NCBI RefSeq assembly: GCF_025717605.1
Contig: NZ_JAJIRQ010000003.1
Span: forward strand, 248,001 to 312,000
Direction: 5' to 3'
Source of the DNA: Paucibacter sp. TC2R-5
Lineage (GTDB): Bacteria > Pseudomonadota > Gammaproteobacteria > Burkholderiales > Burkholderiaceae_C
Length of the DNA: 64,000 nucleotides
Positions 17,848 through 26,986 of this stretch are shown piece by piece. The stretch's first letter is position 1, and the number at the start of each line of letters is the position of its first letter. The notes under the pieces were generated by a model, which searched no databases, was not told the origin of the DNA, and saw only the letters and a program-made list of their open reading frames with translations. The translations under genes were made by a program, and so were the position numbers.

Positions 17848-18945
17848 ATGTCCAAGTTCAACGCAGTCCTTTTTGTTCTCTGTGCCGCCCTGCTCTCGAA
17901 CGCGCCCGCTGCCTGGGCCAAAGAAGCACATAAAGAAGCGCATAAGAAAAAACCCAAGCCGACCAAGTCCAGCAAGGTGCTGGACAAGGCGGCCCAGCCC
18001 TTCGGTGAACGCGCCGATGTGATGCGCTTTGGCGCCGAGTTAGCGGCCGAGCAAGGCTGGGACGCGCCGGCCCTGCAAGCGTTGTTGGCGCAGGCCAAGA
18101 GCGTGCCCGCCGTGCAGCGGCTGATCATGCCCGGCCCACCCGGCAGCGCGAAAGATTGGGGTGCTTACCGGGCGCGCTTTGTCGAACCGCGTCGCTTGCA
18201 GGCGGGCCTGGCGTTCTGGGAGCAAAACGCCGCCGCCCTGGCGCGCGCGCAAGAGCAGTACGGCGTGCCGGCCGAGCTGATCGTCGGCCTGATCGGCGTG
18301 GAGACCTTTTACGGCCAGATCACCGGCGGCTTTCGCGTCATCGACGCTTTGAGCACGCTGAGCTTTGACTTCCCCAGCGGGCGCAGCGACCGCAGTGCAT
18401 TTTTCCGCAGCGAGTTGGTCGAGTTCCTCAAGCTCACCCGCCGCGAAGGGCTGGACCCGCTGAGCGTCAAAGGCAGTTTTGCCGGCGCCATGGGCTGGCC
18501 GCAGTTCATGCCCAGCAGCTGGAACAAGCATGCGGTCGATTTCGACGGCGATGGTCACATCGATCTGATGCAAAGCCCGGCTGATGCGATCGGCAGCGTG
18601 GCGCATTACCTGGCCAATTTCGGCTGGCAGCGCGGCATGCCGACCCATTACAGCGTCGCCCTGCCGGTAGAGACCTCGGCGCGCGCCAAGCTCTTGGCGC
18701 CCGACATCTTGCCCAGCTTCAGCAGCGCGCAATTGCAGGCGCTCGGCGCCCAGCCCTCCGAGGCTGCGCTAGCGCACAGCGGGCCACTGGCCGTGGTCGA
18801 GCTGCAAATGGGCGCGGCCGCGCCGGTGTATTGGCTGGGCAGCGAAAACTTCTATGCGCTGACGCGCTACAACTGGTCGAGCTATTACGCGATGGCCGTG
18901 ATCGAGATGGGGCAGGCACTGCGCTTACTGCGGCAGGCCCGCTGA
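17848..18945 (+). CDS. mltB: Lytic murein transglycosylase B
   Basis: This is a 365-residue SLT_2/GH103 family enzyme that cleaves peptidoglycan glycan strands to form 1,6-anhydro-muropeptides. It has a cleavable signal peptide ending at AWAKE and a Lys/His-rich linker (EAHKEAHKKKPKPTK). The catalytic glutamate lies in LIGVETFYGQITGGFRVIDA. The conserved GSFAGAMGWPQFMPSSW and FDGDGHIDL segments follow. There is no lipobox, unlike E. coli MltB, so it is probably soluble in the periplasm. It starts 10 bp after the TgpA stop and may be the last gene of that operon. It overlaps the convergent comEC gene by 21 bp. Confidence 0.94.
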   Translation: MSKFNAVLFVLCAALLSNAPAAWAKEAHKEAHKKKPKPTKSSKVLDKAAQPFGERADVMRFGAELAAEQGWDAPALQALLAQAKSVPAVQRLIMPGPPGSAKDWGAYRARFVEPRRLQAGLAFWEQNAAALARAQEQYGVPAELIVGLIGVETFYGQITGGFRVIDALSTLSFDFPSGRSDRSAFFRSELVEFLKLTRREGLDPLSVKGSFAGAMGWPQFMPSSWNKHAVDFDGDGHIDLMQSPADAIGSVAHYLANFGWQRGMPTHYSVALPVETSARAKLLAPDILPSFSSAQLQALGAQPSEAALAHSGPLAVVELQMGAAAPVYWLGSENFYALTRYNWSSYYAMAVIEMGQALRLLRQAR

Positions 18946-21498
18946 GTCTGGCAATTCGGTCGGCGCGCCCATGGGCTCCAACGGCGATTCATGAGACGAA
19001 TCCACAGGTGGCTCAAGCAGCCGCGGCCACGGACCTTGCAGCTGCGCCTGTGCCTCGGGCTGCCAATGCCAGTAACGCCTGAATTGCTCGCGCTGACATT
19101 GCCCGCCCTTCACTCCATCCGGGCCGCTGCGCCAGCGCCAGGCGCCGCATGCGGCCGAGCTCACGATCTCGATATCGCGGGCCTGGTAGCGCGCCAACAC
19201 GGCCGGCGCCGGGTGGCCAAAACGGTTGCGATAGCCGGCCTGCACCAAGGCCCAGCGCGGCGCCACCGCGTCCAAGAACGCCTCGGTGGAGGAGGTTTTG
19301 CTGCCATGGTGGGGCACCAGCAAGACCTCGCTGCGCAGGCCGCCGGCCGGTGTGCGCAGCATCAAAGCCAGCTCCTGCGGCGCTTCCAAATCACCCGTCA
19401 GCAGCGCGCTGTGGCCCGAGGCCGAAGTCACCCTCAAAACGCAGGACATGGCATTGCTTTTGAGCGTCAGCTGATAGTCCGCGTCCACCGGGTGCAAGAC
19501 CTCGAAGCGCACACCGTCCCACACCCAGCTTTGGCCGGCCGCACAGCGCCGGGCCGCCACGCTGCCCGCCAGCAAGGGATGCGCGGCTTCGAGCGAGCTG
19601 CTCAGCGCTGCCACCGGCATGCCGGCCAGCAACGAGCCGGCGCCGCCGGTATGGTCGCTGTCGCGGTGGCTGAGCATCAAGAGGTCCAGGCGGCTCACGC
19701 CCGAGGCCAGCAGCAGCGGCAAGAGCACGCGCTGCCCGGCATCCGCGTCGGGCCCATAGGCCGGGCCACTGTCATAGAGCAGCTGATGCTCGGCGGTCAG
19801 CAAGAGCACGGCCGTGCCCTGGCCGATATCGGCCGCCAAGAGCTCGAACTCACCCACCGGCGGGCGCGCGGGCGCCGGCCACAACATCGGCGCCAGCATA
19901 GCCAGCCCCATAGCCCGCAGGCGCAGCGGCAGCGGCAAGACCAGCAGCACGCCGCCCAGAAGCCCCAGTGCCTGCGCCCAGGCCGGCGCCACCGGCAGCA
20001 TCCAGACGGCGAAGGGCCAGCTTGCCAAGCCGTGCAAGTAAGCCATTAACAACTGGACCGCCCATTCGGCCAAGCGCCAAGCCACGGGCAGCAAGGCGCC
20101 CAGCAGGGCCAAGGGCGTGATGACGAAACTCACCAAGGGAATGGCCAGCACATTGGCCAGCAGACCGACCAAGGAGATTTGTTGAAAAAACAGCAAGCTC
20201 AGGGGGGCCAAACCGCAGGTGGCTACCCATTGATTACGCAGGCCGGCGCGCAGATGCGCGCGCCAGCCCTGCACGGGTGCTTGCTCCGCCCCACCGGCCA
20301 TCAGCAGGCCCACGGCCACAAAAGACAGCCAAAAGCCCGCCTGGCCGACGGCCCAGGGGTCGATCAGCGTGACCACCCAGGCCGAGATCAACAGACACAA
20401 CGGCCAAGGCCAGCGCAGGCTCAGGCTGCGCAGCAGCGCCAGCGTGATCAGCATCCAGACCGTGCGCTGCGCCGGTACACCCCAGCCCGAGAACAGCGCA
20501 TAGGCCAGCGCCGCCGCCACGCCGCCCCAGCGGGCGACATTCGGCGCCGGCCAACGCAGGCACAGCCCAGCACTGCGCCGCCACAGCCAGCCCAGCAGGC
20601 CCTGCATGCCCCAGGCAAACATGGTCACATGCAGGCCGCTGACGCTGAGCAAGTGACTGACACCGGTGAGCCGGAACAGCGCCCAGTCGCGCTTGGAGAT
20701 GGCCGCCTGATCGCCCAAGCTCAAAGCCGCCAGAATGCCCGCATGGGCGGGCTCATGCACGCGCCGCTGCAAGGCCTCGCGCAGGTCCGAGCGCAGCGCG
20801 TCCAGCGACCACCAAGGTGCTGCAGCCAGCCGCAGGCCGCCGCCGGGCCGCACCACGCCGCTGGCCCGCAAGTCTTGCTCGAACATCCAGAATTCAAAGT
20901 CGAATGCATGCGGGTTCATCAGCCCATGCGGGCGCTTCAAGCGCAGCAGCAATTGCCAGCGCTCGCCGGCCCGCAGCGCTGGCGGCGCCGCATCCTCGCT
21001 GGCCGCATACCAGGCCAGCGCCAAGCGCGGCGGCAGCGTCAACGGCGGGTCTTTCACGCTGGCCCCGGCAAAAGCCTGCTCCGGCTCAAAGGCAAAGCGC
21101 CAACCGGGTGCTCCGAACATGCCCTGCGTGGCGCTGGGTAAATTGCTGACGCGGCCCTGCACCAGCACGTCGCGCCCCTCCCAGGCCTCGGGCAAAAGCT
21201 CGCCCAAGCGCAGCTCGGCCCGCCATGCGGCTTGGGCAAAGGCCAACAATGCGGCAGCCAAGGTGACGCACAGGGAAGCCCAGGTCACGGTACTTAGCCC
21301 AGCAATGGATTCGCCGCCGACCACGCGCACGCTGCGCAAAGCCAAGCCCGCTGCAAACACCATCGCCAGCAACAAGGCGGCGTATTCACCCGCGCTGGGC
21401 AGGCGGGCCGATTGCTGCAACAAGCAAAGGCCCAACAGCCAGCCCATGGCCGGGAGGGCCAGATGGAAGGACTCAGAATGGGGTGCCGGATGGGGCAT
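18925..21498 (-). CDS. comEC: DNA internalization-related competence protein ComEC/Rec2
   Basis: This is an 857-residue inner-membrane protein that forms the channel for single-stranded DNA uptake in natural transformation. The order is classical: N-terminal helices and a DUF4131 OB-like domain, the Competence domain with many helices (about 260-520, including ALSLGDQAAISKRDWALFRL and LLSVSGLHVTM), then a metallo-beta-lactamase-fold domain with SHRDSDHTGGAGSLL (HxxxDH type) and VPHHGSKTSS. The length is usual for betaproteobacteria. It overlaps mltB tail to tail. Other competence genes are not in the window, so transformability cannot be judged. Confidence 0.95.
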   Translation of the reverse strand: MPHPAPHSESFHLALPAMGWLLGLCLLQQSARLPSAGEYAALLLAMVFAAGLALRSVRVVGGESIAGLSTVTWASLCVTLAAALLAFAQAAWRAELRLGELLPEAWEGRDVLVQGRVSNLPSATQGMFGAPGWRFAFEPEQAFAGASVKDPPLTLPPRLALAWYAASEDAAPPALRAGERWQLLLRLKRPHGLMNPHAFDFEFWMFEQDLRASGVVRPGGGLRLAAAPWWSLDALRSDLREALQRRVHEPAHAGILAALSLGDQAAISKRDWALFRLTGVSHLLSVSGLHVTMFAWGMQGLLGWLWRRSAGLCLRWPAPNVARWGGVAAALAYALFSGWGVPAQRTVWMLITLALLRSLSLRWPWPLCLLISAWVVTLIDPWAVGQAGFWLSFVAVGLLMAGGAEQAPVQGWRAHLRAGLRNQWVATCGLAPLSLLFFQQISLVGLLANVLAIPLVSFVITPLALLGALLPVAWRLAEWAVQLLMAYLHGLASWPFAVWMLPVAPAWAQALGLLGGVLLVLPLPLRLRAMGLAMLAPMLWPAPARPPVGEFELLAADIGQGTAVLLLTAEHQLLYDSGPAYGPDADAGQRVLLPLLLASGVSRLDLLMLSHRDSDHTGGAGSLLAGMPVAALSSSLEAAHPLLAGSVAARRCAAGQSWVWDGVRFEVLHPVDADYQLTLKSNAMSCVLRVTSASGHSALLTGDLEAPQELALMLRTPAGGLRSEVLLVPHHGSKTSSTEAFLDAVAPRWALVQAGYRNRFGHPAPAVLARYQARDIEIVSSAACGAWRWRSGPDGVKGGQCQREQFRRYWHWQPEAQAQLQGPWPRLLEPPVDSSHESPLEPMGAPTELPDSAGLPQ

Positions 21499-21653
21499 GT
21501 CGGATCGCCTTGCTCACGGGCCAGCGCGCGCGAGGCGCTTGGCTCGGTGTAGGATGCGCGCCACCTGATCCTAGCGATAGGCTGGCCGCAATACCAGTGC
21601 GCCAGCCCAGCAAGACCCACCAAGCAACACCAAGCAAATACAGCGAGCCCACC

Positions 21654-22127
21654 ATGACTACCAGCCCCATCTATAGCAAGCTTGCGACCCTGGGTATCAC
21701 GCTGCCACCCCTGGCGGTGCCGGCTGCAGCCTATGTGCCCTTTGTGCGAACCGGCAATCTGATCTTCATCTCCGGCCATCTGGCCAAGCAAGACGGCAAA
21801 GTCTGGGTCGGCCAACTCGGCCGTGATGTGGACACCGCCACCGGCAAAGCCGCCGCGCGCGCCATCGCCATCGACCTGATGGGCACCTTGCACGCCGCTG
21901 TCGGCGACTTGAGCCGCATCACCCGCATCGTCAAGGTGATGAGCTTGGTCAACAGCACGCCGGACTTCACCGAACAGCATCTGGTCACCAATGGCTGCTC
22001 TGAACTGTTGGCCGAGGTCTTCGGGCCGCAGGTCGGCGCCCATGCCCGCAGCGCTTTCGGTGTTGCACAAATCCCGATGGGCGCATGCGTTGAGATTGAG
22101 CTGATCGCTGAAGTGGCGGCCGACTGA
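21654..22127 (+). CDS. RidA family protein (YjgF/YER057c/UK114), probable enamine/imine deaminase
   Basis: This is a 157-residue RidA-superfamily protein. The start at the ATG of MTTSPIYSKLATLGI is chosen because the frame upstream is not RidA-like. Family features seen are VRTGNLIFISGHLAKQDGK and the C-terminal FGVAQIPMGACVEIELIAEV. In classical RidA the substrate-binding arginine precedes the last motif as R(x)AVxxxxLP. Here the equivalent segment reads RSAFGVAQIPMG, as in the longer Rid subgroups. It probably hydrolyses reactive imines from PLP enzymes. Its stop overlaps the dsbB start (TGATG). Confidence 0.9.
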   Translation: MTTSPIYSKLATLGITLPPLAVPAAAYVPFVRTGNLIFISGHLAKQDGKVWVGQLGRDVDTATGKAAARAIAIDLMGTLHAAVGDLSRITRIVKVMSLVNSTPDFTEQHLVTNGCSELLAEVFGPQVGAHARSAFGVAQIPMGACVEIELIAEVAAD

Positions 22128-22618
22128 TGTTTCTGCAGCGCTCCAAGTTCCCGGCCCAGGCGCTCGCCGCCATCTTCTTCGCCAGTCTCGCCGCCGTTGC
22201 CGCCGCCTTGGTGGCCCAACACGCCTTCGGGGTCAAGCCTTGCCCCTGGTGCGTGATGCAGCGCGGCGTCTTCTTGTTGATCGCCTTGGTGGCAGGCCTG
22301 ACCTGGCTGCTCAAAGGCATGCGCCCGGTGCGCAGCGCCGGCCTGCTCTTGACCGCTGTGCTGGGTGCGGCGGGCGTCGCGGCGGCGGTGTTTCAGCATG
22401 AAGTCGCCTCCAAGCTGGCATCTTGCGATATGACTTTTGCCGATAGGCTGCTGAGCGCGCTTGATCTGGAAAACCTGCTGCCCTCGGTCTTCATGGTGAC
22501 GGCCTCGTGCAGCGAAGCGGCTGCCTACCGCTTGTTGGGCCTGCCCTACGAAATCTGGAGCGGCCTGCTGTTTGCGGCCATCAGCTTGGTCTGCTTGATC
22601 TCGCTGAAGAAGCGCTGA
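22127..22618 (+). CDS. dsbB: Disulfide bond formation protein B
   Basis: This is a 163-residue four-helix inner-membrane quinone reductase that reoxidises DsbA. Both redox pairs are present: C39/C42 in KPCPWCVMQRG and C100/C128 in the second periplasmic loop (KLASCDMTF and VTASCSEAA). It is translationally coupled to the ridA gene upstream. The gene feeding electrons to quinone lies beside a ubiquinone-biosynthesis hydroxylase (ubiM), 65 bp downstream, which is a plausible but unproven functional neighbourhood. Confidence 0.95.
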   Translation: MFLQRSKFPAQALAAIFFASLAAVAAALVAQHAFGVKPCPWCVMQRGVFLLIALVAGLTWLLKGMRPVRSAGLLLTAVLGAAGVAAAVFQHEVASKLASCDMTFADRLLSALDLENLLPSVFMVTASCSEAAAYRLLGLPYEIWSGLLFAAISLVCLISLKKR

Positions 22619-22683
22619 CCCAGGTCAAAGCCTGCCGCCCGGTGGCCGGCTACGCTCGCGGCTTCCCGAATGAGGCTACCCGC

Positions 22684-23940
22684 ATGCAAGCGACCCGCAC
22701 ACCCCAAGACGATCACGCCCCCACATCCGCCCAGGTCTTGATCGTCGGCGCCGGCCCGGCCGGCCTGAGCATGGCTTGCGCGCTGGCCGATGCAGGCATC
22801 TCCAGCTGCGTGCTGGAAGCCAGCAGCTTGGCCGCCCTGCAGGACCCGGCCGAGGATGGCCGCGAAATAGCCCTGACGCACAAGGGTATCGCCATCCTGC
22901 AAGGCCTGGGCCAATGGCAAGACTTGCCGGCGGCCGAGATCGCGCCGCTGCGCCGCGCCCATGTTTTTGATGGCGACGGTCTGGGCGACCCACTCGCCTT
23001 TGACGCCCAAGGTTCCGACCGCGAGGTCTTGGGGCAGTTGGTGTCCAACCATTGGCTGAGGCGTGTGGCCTATCAGGGTGCTTTGAAGCGTGCAGCGCTG
23101 ATAAGCATTCGCGCCGACAGCCGGGTCGCCGGCATTGAGCTAGGTGCGCAAGCCGCAAGCGTCAGCCTGGCCAGCGGTGAGCGCTTGACGGCCCAGTTGC
23201 TGATTGCCGCTGACAGCCGCTTCTCCAACATCCGCCGCCAAGCCGGCATCGGCGTGGAGATGCGCGACTTCGGCCGCAGCGTGATCGTTTGCCGCATCCA
23301 ACACAGCCAGCCCAACCAAGGCATTGCGCTGGAGTGTTTTCACTACGGCCACACGCTGGCCATACTGCCGCTCAATGGTGATTGCAGCTCGCTGGTGCTG
23401 ACGCTGCCGGCCGATCGCGCAACGGCCATGATGGCCTGGGACGAGACGCAGTTCATGCATTGGGTGAGCACCGAACTGCGAGGCCGCCTGGGCGAAATCG
23501 AGCCGGTCGGCGCCCGACACCTCTACCCTCTGGTCGCCACCTACGCGCACCGCTTTGCCGCCCAGCGCCTGGCCTTGGTCGGCGACGCGGCAGTCGGCAT
23601 GCACCCGGTCACGGCCCACGGCTATAACTTCGGCTTGTATGGGGTGGAGCTGCTGGCGGGCCTGCTGGGCGCGGCCAAGAAAGCCGGGCAAGATCTGGGC
23701 GCAGCCGCCACTTTAGAGCGTTACGCCAGCGCACACAGGCGCAACACCTGGGCGATCTATCAAGGCACCAATGCGGTCGTGAAGCTCTTTACCGACGAAC
23801 GCCCTGCCGCGCGGCTGCTGCGCCGCAGCGTGCTGCAAATGGCCCAACATCTGCCGCCGCTGAAGGCAGCGATCAGCGCCCAGCTGACCGGCCGCCGGCC
23901 GGGGCTTTTGGGCCAGTTTCAAAGCTTGATGCGGGGCTGA
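22684..23940 (+). CDS. ubiM: UbiM-type FAD-dependent ubiquinone biosynthesis hydroxylase
   Basis: This is a 418-residue class A flavoprotein monooxygenase of the UbiH/F/I/L/M group, which hydroxylates the benzoquinone ring precursor of ubiquinone. The dinucleotide motif VGAGPAGLSMACALADAG is at 21-38, DGREIALTHKG is the second FAD contact, and the GD motif reads LVGDAAVGMHPVTAHGYNFG. The last, together with the substitution pattern GREIALTH, matches proteins annotated UbiM rather than UbiH, UbiF or UbiI. UbiM is known to have variable regioselectivity among proteobacteria. The start at 22684 places the Rossmann motif at the normal distance. It abuts the convergent gamma-glutamyltransferase gene with zero spacing. 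Confidence 0.82.
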   Translation: MQATRTPQDDHAPTSAQVLIVGAGPAGLSMACALADAGISSCVLEASSLAALQDPAEDGREIALTHKGIAILQGLGQWQDLPAAEIAPLRRAHVFDGDGLGDPLAFDAQGSDREVLGQLVSNHWLRRVAYQGALKRAALISIRADSRVAGIELGAQAASVSLASGERLTAQLLIAADSRFSNIRRQAGIGVEMRDFGRSVIVCRIQHSQPNQGIALECFHYGHTLAILPLNGDCSSLVLTLPADRATAMMAWDETQFMHWVSTELRGRLGEIEPVGARHLYPLVATYAHRFAAQRLALVGDAAVGMHPVTAHGYNFGLYGVELLAGLLGAAKKAGQDLGAAATLERYASAHRRNTWAIYQGTNAVVKLFTDERPAARLLRRSVLQMAQHLPPLKAAISAQLTGRRPGLLGQFQSLMRG

Positions 23941-25797
23941 TCATTCGCCGCGCACCACGCCCTCACGGCGTGGGTCGGCACCGCCCAGCCAGCCGCCGCC
24001 GGCCGCTGCTGGCCGGCGCATGATGGCTTGCAAGCCACTCGTCAGGTCTCGCTCCAACACCTCGTGGCCGAGGGCGCGCAGGCCGGCCGCCGTGCTGGCC
24101 GGGAACAAGTCGCTCTCCAGCAGCGTGGGGCCATTGAAGGCGCCGAAATTGGGCAGCGCAATCGCCTGCTGCACATCCAGGCCCCAGTCATGGGTGGCGA
24201 CCAAGGTCTTGGCGACGTAGTGAATGATGGCGGCGCCGCCAGGCGATCCCAAGGTCATGGCCAAGCGGCCATCCCGACGGTCAAAAACCAAGGTCGGCGC
24301 CATGCTGGAGCGCGGCCGCTTGCCCGGCTCCAGGCGGTTGGCCACCGGCTGCCCGCTAGCGTCGCGCGGGTTGAGGGCGAAATCGGTCAACTGGTTGTTG
24401 AGCAAGAATCCACCCCGCAGCCCGGTGCCGCCGTCGCTCATGATGCGGGCACCAAAAACCGTCTCAATCGTGGTCGTCATCGACACCGCGCGCCCCTCGG
24501 CATCGATCACGCTGATGTGGCTGGTGCCATGCTCGGGCTGCGCGCCTTGCGGGGCATAGGCCGTCTTGAGCTGGCCGGGCTGACCGGCCTTGGCCACGCC
24601 GCTGCTGCGCGGGCCGATCAGCAGCGCGCGCTGACGCAGGTAGTCGGGCGCCAACAAGCTGGCCCAGTCGCCTGCGGGTGCGGCGACAAAATCGGGGTCG
24701 GCCACATACTGCGCGCGGTCGGCAAAAGCCAAATTGGCAGCTTGCGCGTAAAGGTTGAGCCAAGCGGCATTGGGCAGGCCGCTGGCGTCCAGCGCCTGGG
24801 CCGCGTTTTGCTGCGCCGTCATCCCAAGCATCTGCATCACCGCGATATGCCCGGAGGAAGGCGGCGGGAAGCCGCAAACGCGCCAGTATTCACGCCAATC
24901 GGTGCAGATCGGTTCGCGCAGCTTAGGGCTGTAGCCGGCCATATCGGCCTCGCTCAACAGCCCCGGGTTGCTGGCATGGCCGCGCACGCGGCGCACGATG
25001 TCGGCAGCGACCGGGCCGCGCACAAAAGCTTCGGAGCCCCCCTTGGCCACCATCCGCAAGACCTCAGCCAACGCGGGATTGCGCAGCAGCGTGCCCACAG
25101 GCAGCGGCGCGCCCTTCGCGTCGAAAAAATAGGCCAAGGCCTGCGGGTCGGTCTTGATCTGCGGGTCCATCACCAGCATCTGATGCATGCGCGCGCTCAG
25201 CTCAAAGCCGTTTTCGCTCAGCCGAATCGCCGGCTCAAACAGCCGCGCCCAGGGCAGCGCACCGTACTTGCGATGCGCCTGCTCCAGCATGCGCATGAGG
25301 CCCGGCGTGCCCACCGAGCGGCCGCCGACCACCGCCTGGGTGTAGCTCATCGGCTTGCCATCGGGCTTGAGAAACAGGCCCTCACCGGCGGCGGCCGGCG
25401 CGGTCTCGCGCCCGTCAATCGCAGTCACTTGCTGGCCGTCCCAATGCATCAAAAACGCGCCGCCGGCAATGCCGCTGGACTGCGGCTCGACCAGGGTGAG
25501 CACCAGTTGCACGGCGATCGCGGCATCCAGCGCGCTGCCGCCGGCCCGCAGCATCTCGTAGCCCGCATCTGCGGCGAGCGGATTGGCGGCCGCCACCGCA
25601 AAGCGCTGCATGCCCCAAGCCGGCTTGTGCGTCCAGCCGCTGGGGCCTTCGGGTTGCTGGGGGATGGCGGCCGCGTGACTGACATCTTTTGCCGGGTTCG
25701 CAAAAGGCTGCGGCGCTGAAGCGCAAGCGGCCAGCAGCAAGGCAAGCGAAGCGGGCAAGAGCCTTGGCCCTAAGTCGAGTGAAAAAAAGGTTTTCAT
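23941..25797 (-). CDS. ggt: Gamma-glutamyltransferase, lipoprotein form
   Basis: This is a 618-residue N-terminal nucleophile hydrolase precursor that cleaves gamma-glutamyl bonds (glutathione and its conjugates) in the periplasm. The signal ends in a lipobox LLAAC (Cys25), whereas E. coli Ggt has a normally cleaved signal, so this enzyme is probably outer-membrane anchored. DGRETAP (128-134) is the gamma-glutamate-binding arginine region. The autoprocessing Thr425 lies in GTSHISVIDAEG and would become the N-terminus of the small subunit. The GGxxLNN-like segment LRGGFLLNNQLTDF follows. Length and motifs are complete. It is a single gene with no obvious operon partner. Confidence 0.94.
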   Translation of the reverse strand: MKTFFSLDLGPRLLPASLALLLAACASAPQPFANPAKDVSHAAAIPQQPEGPSGWTHKPAWGMQRFAVAAANPLAADAGYEMLRAGGSALDAAIAVQLVLTLVEPQSSGIAGGAFLMHWDGQQVTAIDGRETAPAAAGEGLFLKPDGKPMSYTQAVVGGRSVGTPGLMRMLEQAHRKYGALPWARLFEPAIRLSENGFELSARMHQMLVMDPQIKTDPQALAYFFDAKGAPLPVGTLLRNPALAEVLRMVAKGGSEAFVRGPVAADIVRRVRGHASNPGLLSEADMAGYSPKLREPICTDWREYWRVCGFPPPSSGHIAVMQMLGMTAQQNAAQALDASGLPNAAWLNLYAQAANLAFADRAQYVADPDFVAAPAGDWASLLAPDYLRQRALLIGPRSSGVAKAGQPGQLKTAYAPQGAQPEHGTSHISVIDAEGRAVSMTTTIETVFGARIMSDGGTGLRGGFLLNNQLTDFALNPRDASGQPVANRLEPGKRPRSSMAPTLVFDRRDGRLAMTLGSPGGAAIIHYVAKTLVATHDWGLDVQQAIALPNFGAFNGPTLLESDLFPASTAAGLRALGHEVLERDLTSGLQAIMRRPAAAGGGWLGGADPRREGVVRGE

Positions 25798-25886
25798 CAG
25801 TAATTTGAAACGCTGCTAATGCGCCTGCGCATGGTAGTCCGCTCACCATGCCCGAGAACTAAGAACTTGTCCATGCGCAACCGGCC

Positions 25887-26888
25887 TCAAACCCGCAGCC
25901 CAAAGCGACTGCGGTATTCACGCGGCGTCAGCTGGGCCCAGCGTTTGAAAACCTTGCTGAAGGTCGATACATCCTCGTAGCCGCAGCGCAGCGTGATGTC
26001 TTGCAGGGATAGTGCTGTGGCCTCCAGCAAGCCGCGCGCACGCTCTACCCGCAACTGCTGCACATACTGAATCGGCGTGCAGCCCTGTACCGCGTGGAAG
26101 CGGCGCAAAAGCGTGCGTGGGCTGGTGTTGCAGTGAGCGGCCAGCTCGGGCAGCGTCCAGCTCTCGGCCAGGCGCTTGCTAAGCCAGCTGCGTGCGCGCT
26201 CGATCAAGACATGACCCTCGCCAGCCATCATCGCGCGGGCGACGTACGGCGCTTGCGACGCGCGCTGCGCGTCCATCACCAGCACACGGGCCGTTTGCTG
26301 GCGCAAATCAATGCCGCCAAAGTGGCCAATCAGATGCAAGCTGAGGTCGAAGTAAGAGGTTACGCCGCCGGACGTGAGCAGGCCACCGTCCTGCACCAAG
26401 AGCTGATCGGCCACCAGCTCGACCCCTGGGAAGCGGCTGCGGAAGTACGGGCTCAACCACCAGCTGGTGGTGGCACGGTGGCCGTCCAGCAGGCCGGCAG
26501 CGGCGGCTAAAAAGGTGCCGGAGCAAGCAGCAGCAATCCATGGCAGCTCCGGACCCACCTCGCGCAGCGCCTGCAACTCCGCGCCGCAGTCCGCCAAAAC
26601 CGTCTCCAGCTCGGCGACCGTTGCGTGATAGATGCCGGGCAGCAGCAAGACGTCGGGGAGGCTGCCTTGCAATACAGGCTGGCAAGCAAAACTGAGCCCA
26701 CCGACGCTGAGCAGCGGCTCGCTGCGCGCCGTCAGCCAGTCCAGCTCAAAGCGCAGCCGCTGGCGGGCCGGCTGCAGCTCGGCCAGGGTATTGGCGATGC
26801 GAAACACATCGGCCGCCCCCACCGCTGCACTGGGCAAGCAGCCCGGATAAACCAGGATGCCAACGCGAATCACCCGGGCAGCGGCCAT
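25887..26888 (-). CDS. GlxA family transcriptional regulator (DJ-1/PfpI + AraC HTH)
   Basis: This is a 333-residue regulator with an N-terminal DJ-1/PfpI-like domain (about 1-190, nucleophile-position cysteine in IAAACSGTFLAAAAGLLDG) and a C-terminal AraC-type double HTH (about 225-325: TLPELAAHCNTSPRTLLRRF and LQDITLRCGYEDVSTFSKVF). The family senses small metabolites and activates neighbouring genes. It is divergent from the MAPEG gene across about 98 bp, which makes that gene the most obvious target, although this is inference. Confidence 0.92.
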   Translation of the reverse strand: MAAARVIRVGILVYPGCLPSAAVGAADVFRIANTLAELQPARQRLRFELDWLTARSEPLLSVGGLSFACQPVLQGSLPDVLLLPGIYHATVAELETVLADCGAELQALREVGPELPWIAAACSGTFLAAAAGLLDGHRATTSWWLSPYFRSRFPGVELVADQLLVQDGGLLTSGGVTSYFDLSLHLIGHFGGIDLRQQTARVLVMDAQRASQAPYVARAMMAGEGHVLIERARSWLSKRLAESWTLPELAAHCNTSPRTLLRRFHAVQGCTPIQYVQQLRVERARGLLEATALSLQDITLRCGYEDVSTFSKVFKRWAQLTPREYRSRFGLRV

Positions 26889-26986
26889 GCTTTGTCCAAA
26901 AATGCCATAGAAACGTCATTTTAGCCACTACCGCACTTTGCCAGCCGGGCCGACACTGCAGCTTGCAAACTCTGAAAGCACACGGC

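Noticed and set aside
24028-25719. 563-residue open frame antisense to gamma-glutamyltransferase
   Set aside because: It mirrors a well-supported gene in a GC-rich sequence, has an Arg/His/Gln-rich composition with no domain, and no ribosome-binding context. The same reasoning removes similar long antisense frames at 4711-5595, 5902-6915, 6991-8487 and 32629-33948.
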